Positions 16,431 through 25,271 of a stretch of DNA of 44,992 bases are shown here, in pieces. The translations under genes were made by a program, and so were the position numbers. Source of the DNA: Thomasclavelia sp. (GTDB lineage Bacteria > Bacillota_I > Bacilli_A > Erysipelotrichales > Coprobacillaceae); contig JAHHSU010000003.1 in the NCBI GenBank assembly GCA_020025035.1, forward strand, positions 1 through 44,992. Direction: 5' to 3'. The notes under the pieces were generated by a model. It was not told the origin of the DNA. It made no database searches and saw nothing but the letters and a program-made list of their open reading frames with translations. Positions within the stretch are counted from its first letter, which is position 1. Each line of letters opens with the position of its first letter.

Positions 16431-16700
16431 CTAAAAATATAAATCAAATTCTTGTGGAACTTCCCTCATTGTTTGTGTTGGTGTTTTTGAATGTAATACA
16501 GGAATTAATAATTGTTGGTTTGGATAAATAGTCGCATTTTCATCTAATCCATTTAAAGACTTAATCATATCAATTGTTGAATTATATTGTCTAGAAATTT
16601 GCCAAACACTATCTCCTTTACTTACAACATATAAATAAATCTCTCCTACTTGATTCACCTGATTTCTTTGATACATATTAAACATTTCATCATTATACAT
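16431..16700 (-). CDS. Small LysM-domain protein without a signal peptide
   Basis: 89 residues. One LysM domain spans about residues 22-68 (LYVVSKGDSVWQISRQYN ... NGLDENATIYPNQQLLIPV), the peptidoglycan/chitin-binding fold. The N-terminus (MYNDEMFNMYQRNQVNQVG) is polar with no signal peptide or membrane helix, and the C-terminal 20 residues have no domain. GGAGG lies upstream. How it would reach the wall is unclear; it may act inside the cell or bind another glycan. It is divergent from the TPR-DUF4037 gene. Confidence 0.75.
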   Translation of the reverse strand: MYNDEMFNMYQRNQVNQVGEIYLYVVSKGDSVWQISRQYNSTIDMIKSLNGLDENATIYPNQQLLIPVLHSKTPTQTMREVPQEFDLYF

Positions 16701-16847
16701 TTCATTCGCCTCCTATTGTAACATATGTATATATATCAAATGTGTATAGGCTAAAATGTATAAAACTAAATGAATGAATGAAAATAATCATTATCTTTTA
16801 TAAGTTTCACCATCTATGTTATGATAATAACAATTGGAGGAACAAAT

Positions 16848-18662
16848 ATGGATATTCAAAATATGACAATACAACTCGATCAATTATGGAAACAAAATAA
16901 AAACAAAGAGATAGAACCATTCTTACTTACTCATTTAGATCAAGCATTAAACACACAAGATTATCCTGCTATGTTATTTCTTTACAATGAATTAATAGGA
17001 TACTATAGAAGTGTTTCTAAACATCAACAGGCCATGCATTATGGAACTCTAGCGATAAAACTTATTGTAACTATGGGACTTGAAAATACATTATCCCATG
17101 CAACTACGCTTTTAAACTTTGCTACTGCAAAAAAAGCAATGCATCGCCCTAAAGAAGCCATTAAAGACTATTTACAAGTAGAAAAAATCTATCATCATTG
17201 TCATGCCAATAATGAATTATTAGCCAGTCTATATAATAATGCAAGTCTAGCCTACAGTGATATTAAAAATTATAAGCTTGCTAAAGAATATTTATTTAAA
17301 GCATTAAAACTTATAGAGGATGATATTAAAATAGCTTCTACTTATACTAATATTGCAAATGTATTTTTACTTGAAAAAGCATATGATCAAGCAATCCTTT
17401 ATATTGATAAAGCAATTGACATATTTCATCGTCTTGACTATCATGATTCCCATTACAGCAATGCTTTACTTACTAAAGCAAACCTTTGTTTTTGTTTACA
17501 ACAATACGAACAATCACTTGACACTTATACCTTAGCATTACAAAGTATTTTAATGCATTATGGTCAAAATGAAGCATTTGTTACAACCTGTCAACAAATT
17601 TCAGTAGTTTTAAATGAATTAGGGCATCACCAAGAAGCTAAATTATTTGATACTAAAGCAAAACAAGCAATGCAACACTTGCAAATGCAATCGATGTCAG
17701 GAATAGAAATATCCAAACAATATTACTTATATTATGGTAAAAAAATGATTGAAGAAAAATTTCCTGAATACCAAAACAAAATTGCTGTTGGGTTAGTAGG
17801 ACATGGATCAGAATGTTTTGGTTTTGATGATGAGTTATCTAAAGATCATGACTATGGACCAAGTTTTTGTATGTGGCTATTAGATGAAGATTATCAAAAA
17901 ATAGGAGCATCATTACAACATGAATATGAACATTTACCAGATGATTTTTTTGGAATACCTAAACGACAAGTTACAATGCATGGAAAACATCGAGTAGGAG
18001 TTCTTAAAATCAGTGATTTTTATGAACAATTCATTGGTAATAAAGATGCTAATTTAAGTCTAGAACAATGGCTTCATATCCCATCTTCCTATTTAGCTAC
18101 CGCAACAAATGGAGAAGTATTTTTTGATCCTTTAGGAACATTCACTAACATCCGTAATACCCTTTTAAAAGGATATCCTAAGGATATTTATTACAAAAAA
18201 ATTGCAGCAAGATTATCTTATATGGCGCAATCTGGACAATACAATTTCCCAAGGTGCATGCTTAGAAATAATAGTGTTGGAGCACACCAGGCATTATCTA
18301 TTTTTATTGAAAATACTATTGAACTTATTTATCTATTTAATCATCGATACGCCCCTTATTACAAATGGTCATTTGTTGGTTTACAACATTTAAAAACCCT
18401 AAGTCACTTAGCTCCTTACCTTGAACAATTAACCACCATGCCATTAGATTTTACTTATTGGTATGATGCTTCAATGTACCAGATTAATGATCGCGATCCT
18501 CATATCCAAATCATTGAATATATATGTAAAGAAATTGTACAATATTTACATGATTGTCATCTTACTCAATCAAATGAATCTTATTTAGATTGTCATACTC
18601 ATGATATTCTAGAAAAAATTAAAGACAAAAATATCAAAAATAAACATGTAATGGAGGGATAA
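16848..18662 (+). CDS. TPR-nucleotidyltransferase fusion (DUF4037)
   Basis: 604 residues from the ATG at 16848, which has GGAGG 7 bases upstream; an in-frame ATG at 16821 has no ribosome binding site. Residues about 20-280 are helical tetratricopeptide-type repeats (for example LASLYNNASLAYSDIKNYKLAKEY), a protein-interaction module. Residues about 300-590 are DUF4037-like. They contain the polymerase-beta nucleotidyltransferase signature GHGSE (G320-S321) followed 11 residues later by D333-x-D335 (KDHDYGP), a metal-binding DxD. It therefore probably transfers a nucleotide, but the substrate is unknown. It is followed 2 bases later by DUF4125. A TATGAT at 16820-16825 is a weak -10 candidate. 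Confidence 0.82.
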   Translation: MDIQNMTIQLDQLWKQNKNKEIEPFLLTHLDQALNTQDYPAMLFLYNELIGYYRSVSKHQQAMHYGTLAIKLIVTMGLENTLSHATTLLNFATAKKAMHRPKEAIKDYLQVEKIYHHCHANNELLASLYNNASLAYSDIKNYKLAKEYLFKALKLIEDDIKIASTYTNIANVFLLEKAYDQAILYIDKAIDIFHRLDYHDSHYSNALLTKANLCFCLQQYEQSLDTYTLALQSILMHYGQNEAFVTTCQQISVVLNELGHHQEAKLFDTKAKQAMQHLQMQSMSGIEISKQYYLYYGKKMIEEKFPEYQNKIAVGLVGHGSECFGFDDELSKDHDYGPSFCMWLLDEDYQKIGASLQHEYEHLPDDFFGIPKRQVTMHGKHRVGVLKISDFYEQFIGNKDANLSLEQWLHIPSSYLATATNGEVFFDPLGTFTNIRNTLLKGYPKDIYYKKIAARLSYMAQSGQYNFPRCMLRNNSVGAHQALSIFIENTIELIYLFNHRYAPYYKWSFVGLQHLKTLSHLAPYLEQLTTMPLDFTYWYDASMYQINDRDPHIQIIEYICKEIVQYLHDCHLTQSNESYLDCHTHDILEKIKDKNIKNKHVMEG

Positions 18663-18664
18663 AC

Positions 18665-19258
18665 ATGATTGAACAAATTATATCTTTAGAATGGGACATG
18701 TTTCAAAATGTCAAAAATAATGGAGGAAGAGCAAATTGCCAAGATGATTTTCAAACTTTTTACATCATGAGAAAAAGCCAATATCTTTGTTTTAAAGATA
18801 ATGTATTAGAATCCTATCTTATAGACTTACAAAATGCACTTACACAGGGAAGAAATCTTATTTTTGAAAAATATGCTTATATGATGGAATATACCCATAA
18901 AGACGAGTTTAATCAAATTAGTCAGTATTTACCAAAAGCTAGTAAGCGTACGCAACAAATTATCGAAGAAATCATTCAAATTGAACTAACAATGCGTGAA
19001 GAATTAAATCATCAGTATCCAAAACTCATTCAATTATCTAGAATGACTTATACTTTAGAAGATAACTTTGACCATACTTCTTTTGAAACTTATTTAAGAG
19101 GAGAATTATTAACCTACTCTAATCATACATTATCACTTTATGCTTCTATGATAATTGAATATTGTAAAAACAATATTAATTTTATCAAAAACATCATGGA
19201 AAATACTGTAAAAGCATATGGCTACCAAGATTTAGAAGATGCTGAAAATAAACAATAA
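18665..19258 (+). CDS. DUF4125 family protein
   Basis: 197 residues. The start IEQIISLEWDMFQNVKNNGGRANCQDDFQTFYIMRKSQ and the later FETYLRGELLTYS are what I recall of DUF4125, whose function is unknown. It is predicted to be almost all helical, soluble and without a signal peptide. It starts 2 bases after the TPR-DUF4037 stop with GGAGGG upstream, so the two are translationally linked and likely work together. It has one RX4HXY string (REELNHQY, about residues 117-124), the motif of HEPN proteins partnered by minimal nucleotidyltransferases. This may be chance. Confidence 0.75.
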   Translation: MIEQIISLEWDMFQNVKNNGGRANCQDDFQTFYIMRKSQYLCFKDNVLESYLIDLQNALTQGRNLIFEKYAYMMEYTHKDEFNQISQYLPKASKRTQQIIEEIIQIELTMREELNHQYPKLIQLSRMTYTLEDNFDHTSFETYLRGELLTYSNHTLSLYASMIIEYCKNNINFIKNIMENTVKAYGYQDLEDAENKQ

Positions 19259-19325
19259 AAAAGGGAATAGATTACAATTTTGCTTGATGATATTAGTCAA
19301 AACAAATAGTAATATTCCCTTTTTT
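19257..19325. terminator. Bidirectional terminator between the DUF4125 and rubredoxin genes
   Basis: AAAAAAGGGAATA (19257-19269) pairs perfectly with TATTCCCTTTTTT (19313-19325), 13 bp around a 43-nt loop. It supplies U-runs for both converging transcripts. Confidence 0.7.
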
Positions 19326-19351
19326 ATTAATAAAATAAATTGTCATTAAAA

Positions 19352-19936
19352 CTATTCAAATGCATCTTTGCCATGTTTACATAATGGACATACAAAATCA
19401 TCAGGAAGTACATCTCCTTCATATACATATCCACAAACTTTACAAACAAATCCTCTTTTTTTAGTTGGCTTAGGTTTTATGTGATCTAAATAATATTGAT
19501 ATGTTAATGAAGCAGTATCACTTAAAACTTCTTCTTGAGTAGTTGTTCCAATAAACATCATATGTGATCCTAAATCAATCGACTGACTAACCTTTACACT
19601 AATCATTGCATTAGTTTGTTTAGTAAGATAAAATAACCCATTCTCACTTCTAGCAACACCATCATAATTGTTTAATTTATCAACATCCTTACCACTTTGA
19701 AATCCAAAATGTTGAATTGTATCAAATGTAGTATTGACATCTAAATAAGATAAATTAAAACATCCTGTGTTTTCAATCATCTTTGTTGTGTAATTATCCT
19801 TATTTACACAAACTGCAATTTGATTTGGATGACTTGTCACTTGTATTCCTGTATTAATAATACATCCATTATCCTTATCATTTTCTCTAGCACTTAAAAC
19901 AAATAAACCATAACTAAATTTATGCATTGCACTCAT
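19352..19936 (-). CDS. Flavin reductase domain-rubredoxin fusion (high-molecular-weight rubredoxin type)
   Basis: 194 residues. Residues 1-150 are a flavin-reductase-like FMN-binding domain (SYGLFVLSA ... TSHPNQIAVCVNK ... GCFNLSYL). After a KPKPTKK linker, a rubredoxin domain has iron ligands C165/C168 (CKVCGYVYEG) and C183/C186 (CPLC). This architecture is known as Hrb in anaerobes, where it takes electrons from NAD(P)H or a reductase and feeds flavodiiron oxygen/NO reductases. The start at 19936 has AAGGAGG 8 bases upstream; it overlaps the end of the membrane-protein gene by 17 bp. Confidence 0.88.
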   Translation of the reverse strand: MSAMHKFSYGLFVLSARENDKDNGCIINTGIQVTSHPNQIAVCVNKDNYTTKMIENTGCFNLSYLDVNTTFDTIQHFGFQSGKDVDKLNNYDGVARSENGLFYLTKQTNAMISVKVSQSIDLGSHMMFIGTTTQEEVLSDTASLTYQYYLDHIKPKPTKKRGFVCKVCGYVYEGDVLPDDFVCPLCKHGKDAFE

Positions 19937-21146
19937 ACTTTTTTCCTCCTTGATTTAAATAAATTGCATAAGCTCCAATAATCAATAAAAATAAATATCC
20001 AGTTTGGATAAAATACACCGTATAATCTAATATACCATGTATTAAAATAACACAGATTGTACCAATAATTAAAGATAACAATGAAATATCCACCTTACTT
20101 CGATACACGCATACAAGTTGTTTTATATTACTTATTACATAAGGGGATATCACTGTAATTCCTACCACCCCATAACTTACTAACGGATCAAGATAAATAC
20201 TATGTGAATGTTGTGTATATACTCCACCATATTGTAAATAAACATGCATATAAGTTAAAGGTCCCTCTCCAAATAAAAAATGATCTTTAAATGATTGTAG
20301 TGATACTAGCCAGATTTTCTTTCTAACATCTAAATATCCAGCAATACTATCAGTTCTAGGAAAAATTTCTGGATAAATACAAAATACAATTAATACTATA
20401 ATCCCAATTACAAGTACTAATTTAAACATTTTAAATTGGTTATCACACATCAGCATGATTAATAAACCAATTCCTATTGCTGGCCATGCAGTACGACAAC
20501 CTGTTAAATAGAGTAAAACAAAATTAATGGCTAATATCCCTATATACCAAATACATCGTTTAAAACTTTTACACTTCAATAGTTTGTATACACACATCAT
20601 TACAAAAAATTCTATCATTGTAGCATAATAGTTTGCATTAAAGAATATGGAATTTAATCGTTGATTAGGTCCATCTAAAACGATAACTTCAAAACCATTA
20701 ATCCCCATTGAACTTAAAATACCCATATATTCAAACAAACCATATATTGCACAAAAGATACTAAGAAATAATATTAAATCAACAAGTTTTTCAAACAATT
20801 CTTTAGTAATGTGTTTCATATAATACACTATCATCGATAGCACACATAACACAACAATACTACATCCAAATCCAATATAATTTTGATAATATAATGACAC
20901 TACCATACTAAGCAATGAAAACAACAAAATATACTTAGTATGTAAGCTTTGTTGATATGCCACCACCATTTCTCTAGTGTATAACAAATATATACATTGC
21001 ACTATCCATATCCCTAGACATAGATAAAATGGTAAAAACATAGCCAATACACTAATAGAAATCATTAAATGAGATTTAGGCATGTTTTGTACATATTGTA
21101 ATATTTGTTTAATAATAACACCCCCACTACTTGAAAATTTTACCAC
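19920..21146 (-). CDS. O-antigen ligase/polymerase-like polytopic membrane protein
   Basis: Up to 408 residues, with about ten hydrophobic segments and one large loop (about residues 265-325) carrying the Wzy/WaaL-type region FGEGPLTYMHVYLQ ... HSHSIYLDPLVSYGVVG. Such proteins polymerise or transfer lipid-linked glycans at the outer face of the membrane. The start is doubtful. The open frame begins with GTG at 21146, but a good promoter overlaps it. GGGGGT (21120-21125) would best serve an ATT codon at 21113, and the first ATG is at 21083 without a ribosome binding site. It may act with the glycosyltransferase operon at 26.7-32.6 kb. Confidence 0.75.
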   Translation of the reverse strand: MVKFSSSGGVIIKQILQYVQNMPKSHLMISISVLAMFLPFYLCLGIWIVQCIYLLYTREMVVAYQQSLHTKYILLFSLLSMVVSLYYQNYIGFGCSIVVLCVLSMIVYYMKHITKELFEKLVDLILFLSIFCAIYGLFEYMGILSSMGINGFEVIVLDGPNQRLNSIFFNANYYATMIEFFVMMCVYKLLKCKSFKRCIWYIGILAINFVLLYLTGCRTAWPAIGIGLLIMLMCDNQFKMFKLVLVIGIIVLIVFCIYPEIFPRTDSIAGYLDVRKKIWLVSLQSFKDHFLFGEGPLTYMHVYLQYGGVYTQHSHSIYLDPLVSYGVVGITVISPYVISNIKQLVCVYRSKVDISLLSLIIGTICVILIHGILDYTVYFIQTGYLFLLIIGAYAIYLNQGGKKYECNA

Positions 21147-21164
21147 AATCTAGTATTTAGTCAA
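21137..21164 (-). promoter_or_regulatory. Promoter of the O-antigen-ligase-like gene
   Basis: On the minus strand, TTGACT (21159-21164) and TAAAAT (21137-21142) are 16 bp apart, with a predicted start near 21130. It lies inside the first codons of the longest frame, arguing for a downstream start. Confidence 0.6.
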
Positions 21165-21238
21165 TAATCCTACAAGACATCTTATGTAATAATAAGTATA
21201 TGATTAAAAGCTAGTTTGTCATAGATGTATCAACAAAT

Positions 21239-22408
21239 TTAATCATGGCCTAACTTTTTTAAGAATAACTCAATTCTACCAAGTGCCTCTTTAATTTTTT
21301 CAATACTATAGGCATAGGAAACTCGGATATATCCTTCACCTGCTTTTCCAAAAGCATTACCTGGAACACATGCTACTTTTTGATCATGTAATAATTGTTC
21401 ACAAAATTCCTCAGAACTTAAATGCGTTGATTGGATACAAACAAATACATAAAATGCTCCTTGAGGCATAAATGTTTCTAGACCTAAATCATTAAATCCT
21501 TTTACAATAAAATTCCTTCTAAGTTGATAAGATTGGCGCATTACTTCCACATCATGATCACAATTTTTCAATGCTTCAATAGCACCATATTGAGAAATGG
21601 TTGGAGCTGACATGATGATATACTGATGAATTTTATTCATTGCTTCAATAAACACACGATTTGCTAAGACATAACCTAATCGCCATCCTGTCATAGAATA
21701 TGCTTTAGAAAATCCACTAATTAATATCACTTGGTCTTTAATTTGATCAAAAGATGCAATAGAACAAAAATCTTGATCATAAGTAAGTTCAGCATATATT
21801 TCATCACTAATCACAATTAAATCATGTTTTTTAATGATTTCTACTAAAGGCTTATAATCATGATAAGTCATTGTAGCACCAGTAGGATTATTAGGATAGT
21901 TTAAAATAATAGCTTTGGTATGTAAACTAATATTTTCTTCTAATAATTCTTTTGTTAGTTTAAATTGATTTTCAAATGATAATTCTATGACTTTTGGTAT
22001 TCCACCAGCTAATTCAATACTAGGGGTATATGCAACATAACTAGGACTTAACAATATTACTTCATCCCCAGGATTAACAATTGCACGCATTGCAATATCA
22101 ATGGCTTCACTACCACCTACAGTCACAATTACATTTTGATTAGGATCATATTCTAATGAAAATCGTCTTTTTTGATAACGACATATTTCTTGTCTTAATT
22201 CTAATAACCCTTTATTAGCCGTATAAAATGTTTTTCCTTTTTGAAGAGAATGAATCGCTGCTTCTCGAACGTTCCATGGAGTATCAAAGTCTGGTTCACC
22301 AACACCTAAAGAGATTACCCCTTCTGTTTTAGAAGCTAAATCAAAAAATCTTCGAATTCCACTAGGTTGAATTTGTTGAACACGTTTACTTAAATATTTT
22401 TCATACAT
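21239..22408 (-). CDS. PLP-dependent class I/II aminotransferase (AlaT/PatA-like)
   Basis: 389 residues from the ATG at 22408, whose first base is the last base of the upstream stop (TGATG); a TTG at 22411 is less likely. Fold type I signatures: VISLGVGEPDFDTP near the N-terminus, NYPNNPTGA, DEIYAEL and the PLP lysine in SGFSKAYSMTGWRLGY. It transfers amino groups between an amino acid and a 2-oxoacid. The adjacent Lrp/AsnC regulator is the arrangement of Bacillus alaR-alaT, where the substrate is alanine; aromatic or aspartate substrates remain possible. Confidence 0.88.
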   Translation of the reverse strand: MYEKYLSKRVQQIQPSGIRRFFDLASKTEGVISLGVGEPDFDTPWNVREAAIHSLQKGKTFYTANKGLLELRQEICRYQKRRFSLEYDPNQNVIVTVGGSEAIDIAMRAIVNPGDEVILLSPSYVAYTPSIELAGGIPKVIELSFENQFKLTKELLEENISLHTKAIILNYPNNPTGATMTYHDYKPLVEIIKKHDLIVISDEIYAELTYDQDFCSIASFDQIKDQVILISGFSKAYSMTGWRLGYVLANRVFIEAMNKIHQYIIMSAPTISQYGAIEALKNCDHDVEVMRQSYQLRRNFIVKGFNDLGLETFMPQGAFYVFVCIQSTHLSSEEFCEQLLHDQKVACVPGNAFGKAGEGYIRVSYAYSIEKIKEALGRIELFLKKLGHD

Positions 22409-22893
22409 CAAGGCATCATCACCAATCTTTTCTCATCATTATCTGCTTCTAATATAATTCCATTATTTTTATATTGTTTTAAAACAAAATGGGTAGATGT
22501 TCCATTTACACCATCTATTACAGCTAATTTACTTGCCACAAAAGTTGCGATATCTAACATCGTTTTACCTGAAACCACTACAAGAAAAGCATTTGATCCA
22601 CTCACTAAATACATTGAATCCACCTCATCATATTGATAAATATGACTTGCAATTCGATCATACCCAAATTCTCTTTCTGGCTTTGCATCAATTTGAATAA
22701 GTGCTAATACATTTTCTTTATATAACTGATGATAATTAATAACCGTATGATATCCACAAATTACTTTTTGTCGTTCTAATTCACTCATCGTATTTAATAC
22801 ATTATCTTTACTAGTTTGTAAAGCCGTTGCTAAATCTTGTACATCCATTCTTGCATTTTTTTCTAACAAGGATAACAATGACAATATATCCAT
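22408..22893 (-). CDS. Lrp/AsnC-family transcriptional regulator (AlaR-like)
   Basis: 161 residues. The N-terminal winged helix (residues 1-50, DILSLLSLLEKNARMDVQDLA) and the C-terminal RAM/effector domain (ALIQIDAK ... VDSMYLVSGSNAFLVVVSG) are typical of Lrp/AsnC. Such proteins sense amino acids and often control the adjacent gene, here the aminotransferase whose start overlaps its stop by one base. The start has a G-rich site (GGGGGG) upstream. Confidence 0.88.
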   Translation of the reverse strand: MDILSLLSLLEKNARMDVQDLATALQTSKDNVLNTMSELERQKVICGYHTVINYHQLYKENVLALIQIDAKPEREFGYDRIASHIYQYDEVDSMYLVSGSNAFLVVVSGKTMLDIATFVASKLAVIDGVNGTSTHFVLKQYKNNGIILEADNDEKRLVMMP

Positions 22894-22921
22894 TTCTATT
22901 CCCCCCTTATTATCTTTACTT

Positions 22922-22950
22922 ATTATAAAATATCAGTAAAATTTTGTCAC
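22922..22950 (-). promoter_or_regulatory. Promoter of the Lrp/AsnC-aminotransferase operon
   Basis: On the minus strand, GTGACA (22945-22950) and TATAAT (22922-22927) are 17 bp apart, about 30 bases before the regulator start. Confidence 0.7.
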
Positions 22951-23102
22951 TGAATTTTAAAACAAACCTAATATTTTTATACTACTTTTTTTGACAAAAT
23001 ATAATTTTTTTAGATCTAACTAGTCAAATATATACAATAATAAAAAAACAACAAAGAAATAAAAATTTATAATCATATCTGTTATATTTTTTAGACTGTC
23101 TA

Positions 23103-23111
23103 TGCTATAAT
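23103..23111 (+). promoter_or_regulatory. Extended -10 promoter element of nrdDG
   Basis: TGCTATAAT, a perfect extended -10 (TGn-TATAAT), 27 bases before the chosen nrdD start. I saw no convincing NrdR box; the 22894-23128 gap otherwise holds only the divergent promoter and AT-rich sequence. Confidence 0.6.
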
Positions 23112-23137
23112 GAAGAATATAGAAAGGGATGAATAAA

Positions 23138-25270
23138 ATGAATATTAATGATATTATTGTAATAAAAAAAGACAATACAAAAGAATTGTTTAATATACAA
23201 AAAGTAATTACTGCAATAAATAAATCAGCATATCGTACGCTAGTAAAATTCTCTGACCAAGAGATTGAACAAATTTGTGACATTGTTAAAACACGTGTTA
23301 AAAATTTAGATACTAATGAAATCGATATTGCAAAAATGCATAACATTGTAGAAGAAGCTCTAGAATTAACAAATCCTAAAGTAGCAAAAAGCTATCGTGA
23401 CTACCGAAACTATAAACAAGATTTTGTGCATATGTTAGACGAAGTATATCGAAAATCTCAATCTATTATGTATATAGGAGATAAAGAAAACAGCAATACA
23501 GACAGTGCATTAGTGTCTACAAAAAGAAGTCTTATTTTTAATCAACTAAATAAAGAACTTTACCAAAAATTCTTTCTAACAACAGAAGAACTTCAAGCAT
23601 GTCATGATGGATATATCTATATACATGATATGTCAGCTAGAAGAGACACTATGAATTGTTGCTTATTTGATGTACAAAACGTATTAAAAAATGGTTTTGA
23701 AATGGGAAATCTTTGGTACAATGAACCAAAATCATTAAATGTAGCATTTGATGTTATTGGTGATATTATTTTATCTGCTGCTAGTCAACAATATGGTGGT
23801 TTTACCGTTCCTAGTGTAGATTTATTACTAGAACCTTATGCCAATATCACCTATCAAAATCTTTTAAATAAATATCAAAACTTAGGATTAAGTCCAAAAA
23901 AAGCTAAGGAAACTGCCCTAAAAGATGTAGAATATGAATTTAAACAAGGATTTCAAGGTTGGGAATATAAATTTAATACAGTAGCCTCTTCTAGAGGAGA
24001 TTATCCATTTATTACAGTAAGTGCTGGTACAGGAACTGGAAAATTTGCGAAAATGGCATCTATTCAGCTATTAAATGTACGCCGTTTAGGTCAAGGAAAA
24101 GAAGGCAATAAAAAACCAGTGCTATTCCCAAAAATAGTATTTTTGTATGATAAAAATCTTCACGGTACAGGAAAAGAATTAGAAGATGTATTTGAAGCAG
24201 CTATTCTATGTTCTAGTAAAACAATGTATCCAGATTGGTTAAGTTTAACAGGAGAAGGATATGTATCTAAAATATACCAAAAATATGGACAAATTGTTTC
24301 TCCAATGGGGTGTCGTGCATTTTTATCTCCATGGTATGAAAAAGGTGGAATGTATCCTGCTAATGAAAATGATCAACCAGTATTTGTAGGAAGATTTAAT
24401 ATAGGCGCAATTAGTTTACATCTACCAATGATTTATGCAAAAGCAAAACAAGAATCACGTGATTTTTATGAAGTACTAGATTATTATTTAAATCTAATTC
24501 GTCAACTTCATTTAAGAACTTACGATTATTTAGGAGAAATGAAAGCATCTATCAATCCTTTAGCATATTGTGAAGGAGGTTTCTATAAAGGAAATCTAGG
24601 ATTACACGATAAAATTAAACCAGTTCTTGAGTCTGCTACTGCTTCCTTTGGAATTACAGCACTTAATGAATTAGAACAACTTCATCATAAAAAATCATTA
24701 GTAGAAGATGGATCGTTTGCTTTAGAAGTTTTAGAATATATTAATCAAAAAGTAGAAGAATTTAAAAAAGAAGACAAACGTTTATATGCAATCTATGGAA
24801 CACCGGCTGAAAGTTTATGTGGATTACAAATCCAACAATTTAGAAAAAAATATGGTGTTATTGAAAATGTATCTGATCGTGAATATGTAAGTAATTCATT
24901 CCACTGCCATGTATCTGAAGATATTACTCCAATAGAAAAACAAGATTTAGAATCACGTTTTTGGGATCTTTGTAATGGTGGAAAAATCCAATACGTAAAA
25001 TATCCAATTGATTACAATATGGAAGCATTTAAAACATTGATTCATAGAGCTATGGACTTAGGTTTATATGAAGGTGTTAATCTAGCATTATCTTATTGTG
25101 ATGATTGTGGACATGAAGAACTTAACATGGAAGTATGTCCAAAATGTGGAAGTACAAACCTAACAAAGATTGATCGAATGAATGGTTATTTATCATATTC
25201 TCGTGTTAAAGGAGATACACGCTTAAATGACGCTAAAATGGCTGAAATCAAAGAAAGGAAATCTATGTAA
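23138..25270 (+). CDS. nrdD: Anaerobic (class III) ribonucleoside-triphosphate reductase
   Basis: Reduces NTPs to dNTPs using an oxygen-sensitive glycyl radical. 710 residues from the ATG at 23138; AAAGGG lies 9 bases upstream, while the ATG at 23129 directly follows that site. An ATP-cone regulatory domain occupies about residues 1-90 (VIKKDNTKELFNIQKVITAI). The catalytic barrel follows. Near the C-terminus a zinc site has C654/C657 and C667/C670. The radical glycine is Gly683 in RMNGYLSY. The activase gene follows 1 base later. Confidence 0.96.
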   Translation: MNINDIIVIKKDNTKELFNIQKVITAINKSAYRTLVKFSDQEIEQICDIVKTRVKNLDTNEIDIAKMHNIVEEALELTNPKVAKSYRDYRNYKQDFVHMLDEVYRKSQSIMYIGDKENSNTDSALVSTKRSLIFNQLNKELYQKFFLTTEELQACHDGYIYIHDMSARRDTMNCCLFDVQNVLKNGFEMGNLWYNEPKSLNVAFDVIGDIILSAASQQYGGFTVPSVDLLLEPYANITYQNLLNKYQNLGLSPKKAKETALKDVEYEFKQGFQGWEYKFNTVASSRGDYPFITVSAGTGTGKFAKMASIQLLNVRRLGQGKEGNKKPVLFPKIVFLYDKNLHGTGKELEDVFEAAILCSSKTMYPDWLSLTGEGYVSKIYQKYGQIVSPMGCRAFLSPWYEKGGMYPANENDQPVFVGRFNIGAISLHLPMIYAKAKQESRDFYEVLDYYLNLIRQLHLRTYDYLGEMKASINPLAYCEGGFYKGNLGLHDKIKPVLESATASFGITALNELEQLHHKKSLVEDGSFALEVLEYINQKVEEFKKEDKRLYAIYGTPAESLCGLQIQQFRKKYGVIENVSDREYVSNSFHCHVSEDITPIEKQDLESRFWDLCNGGKIQYVKYPIDYNMEAFKTLIHRAMDLGLYEGVNLALSYCDDCGHEELNMEVCPKCGSTNLTKIDRMNGYLSYSRVKGDTRLNDAKMAEIKERKSM

Positions 25271-25271
25271 A

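Noticed and set aside
23020-23346. 108-aa minus-strand frame with hydrophobic segments
   Set aside because: It is antisense to the start of nrdD and the nrdD promoter, with no ribosome binding site; the hydrophobic look comes from AT-rich antisense sequence.
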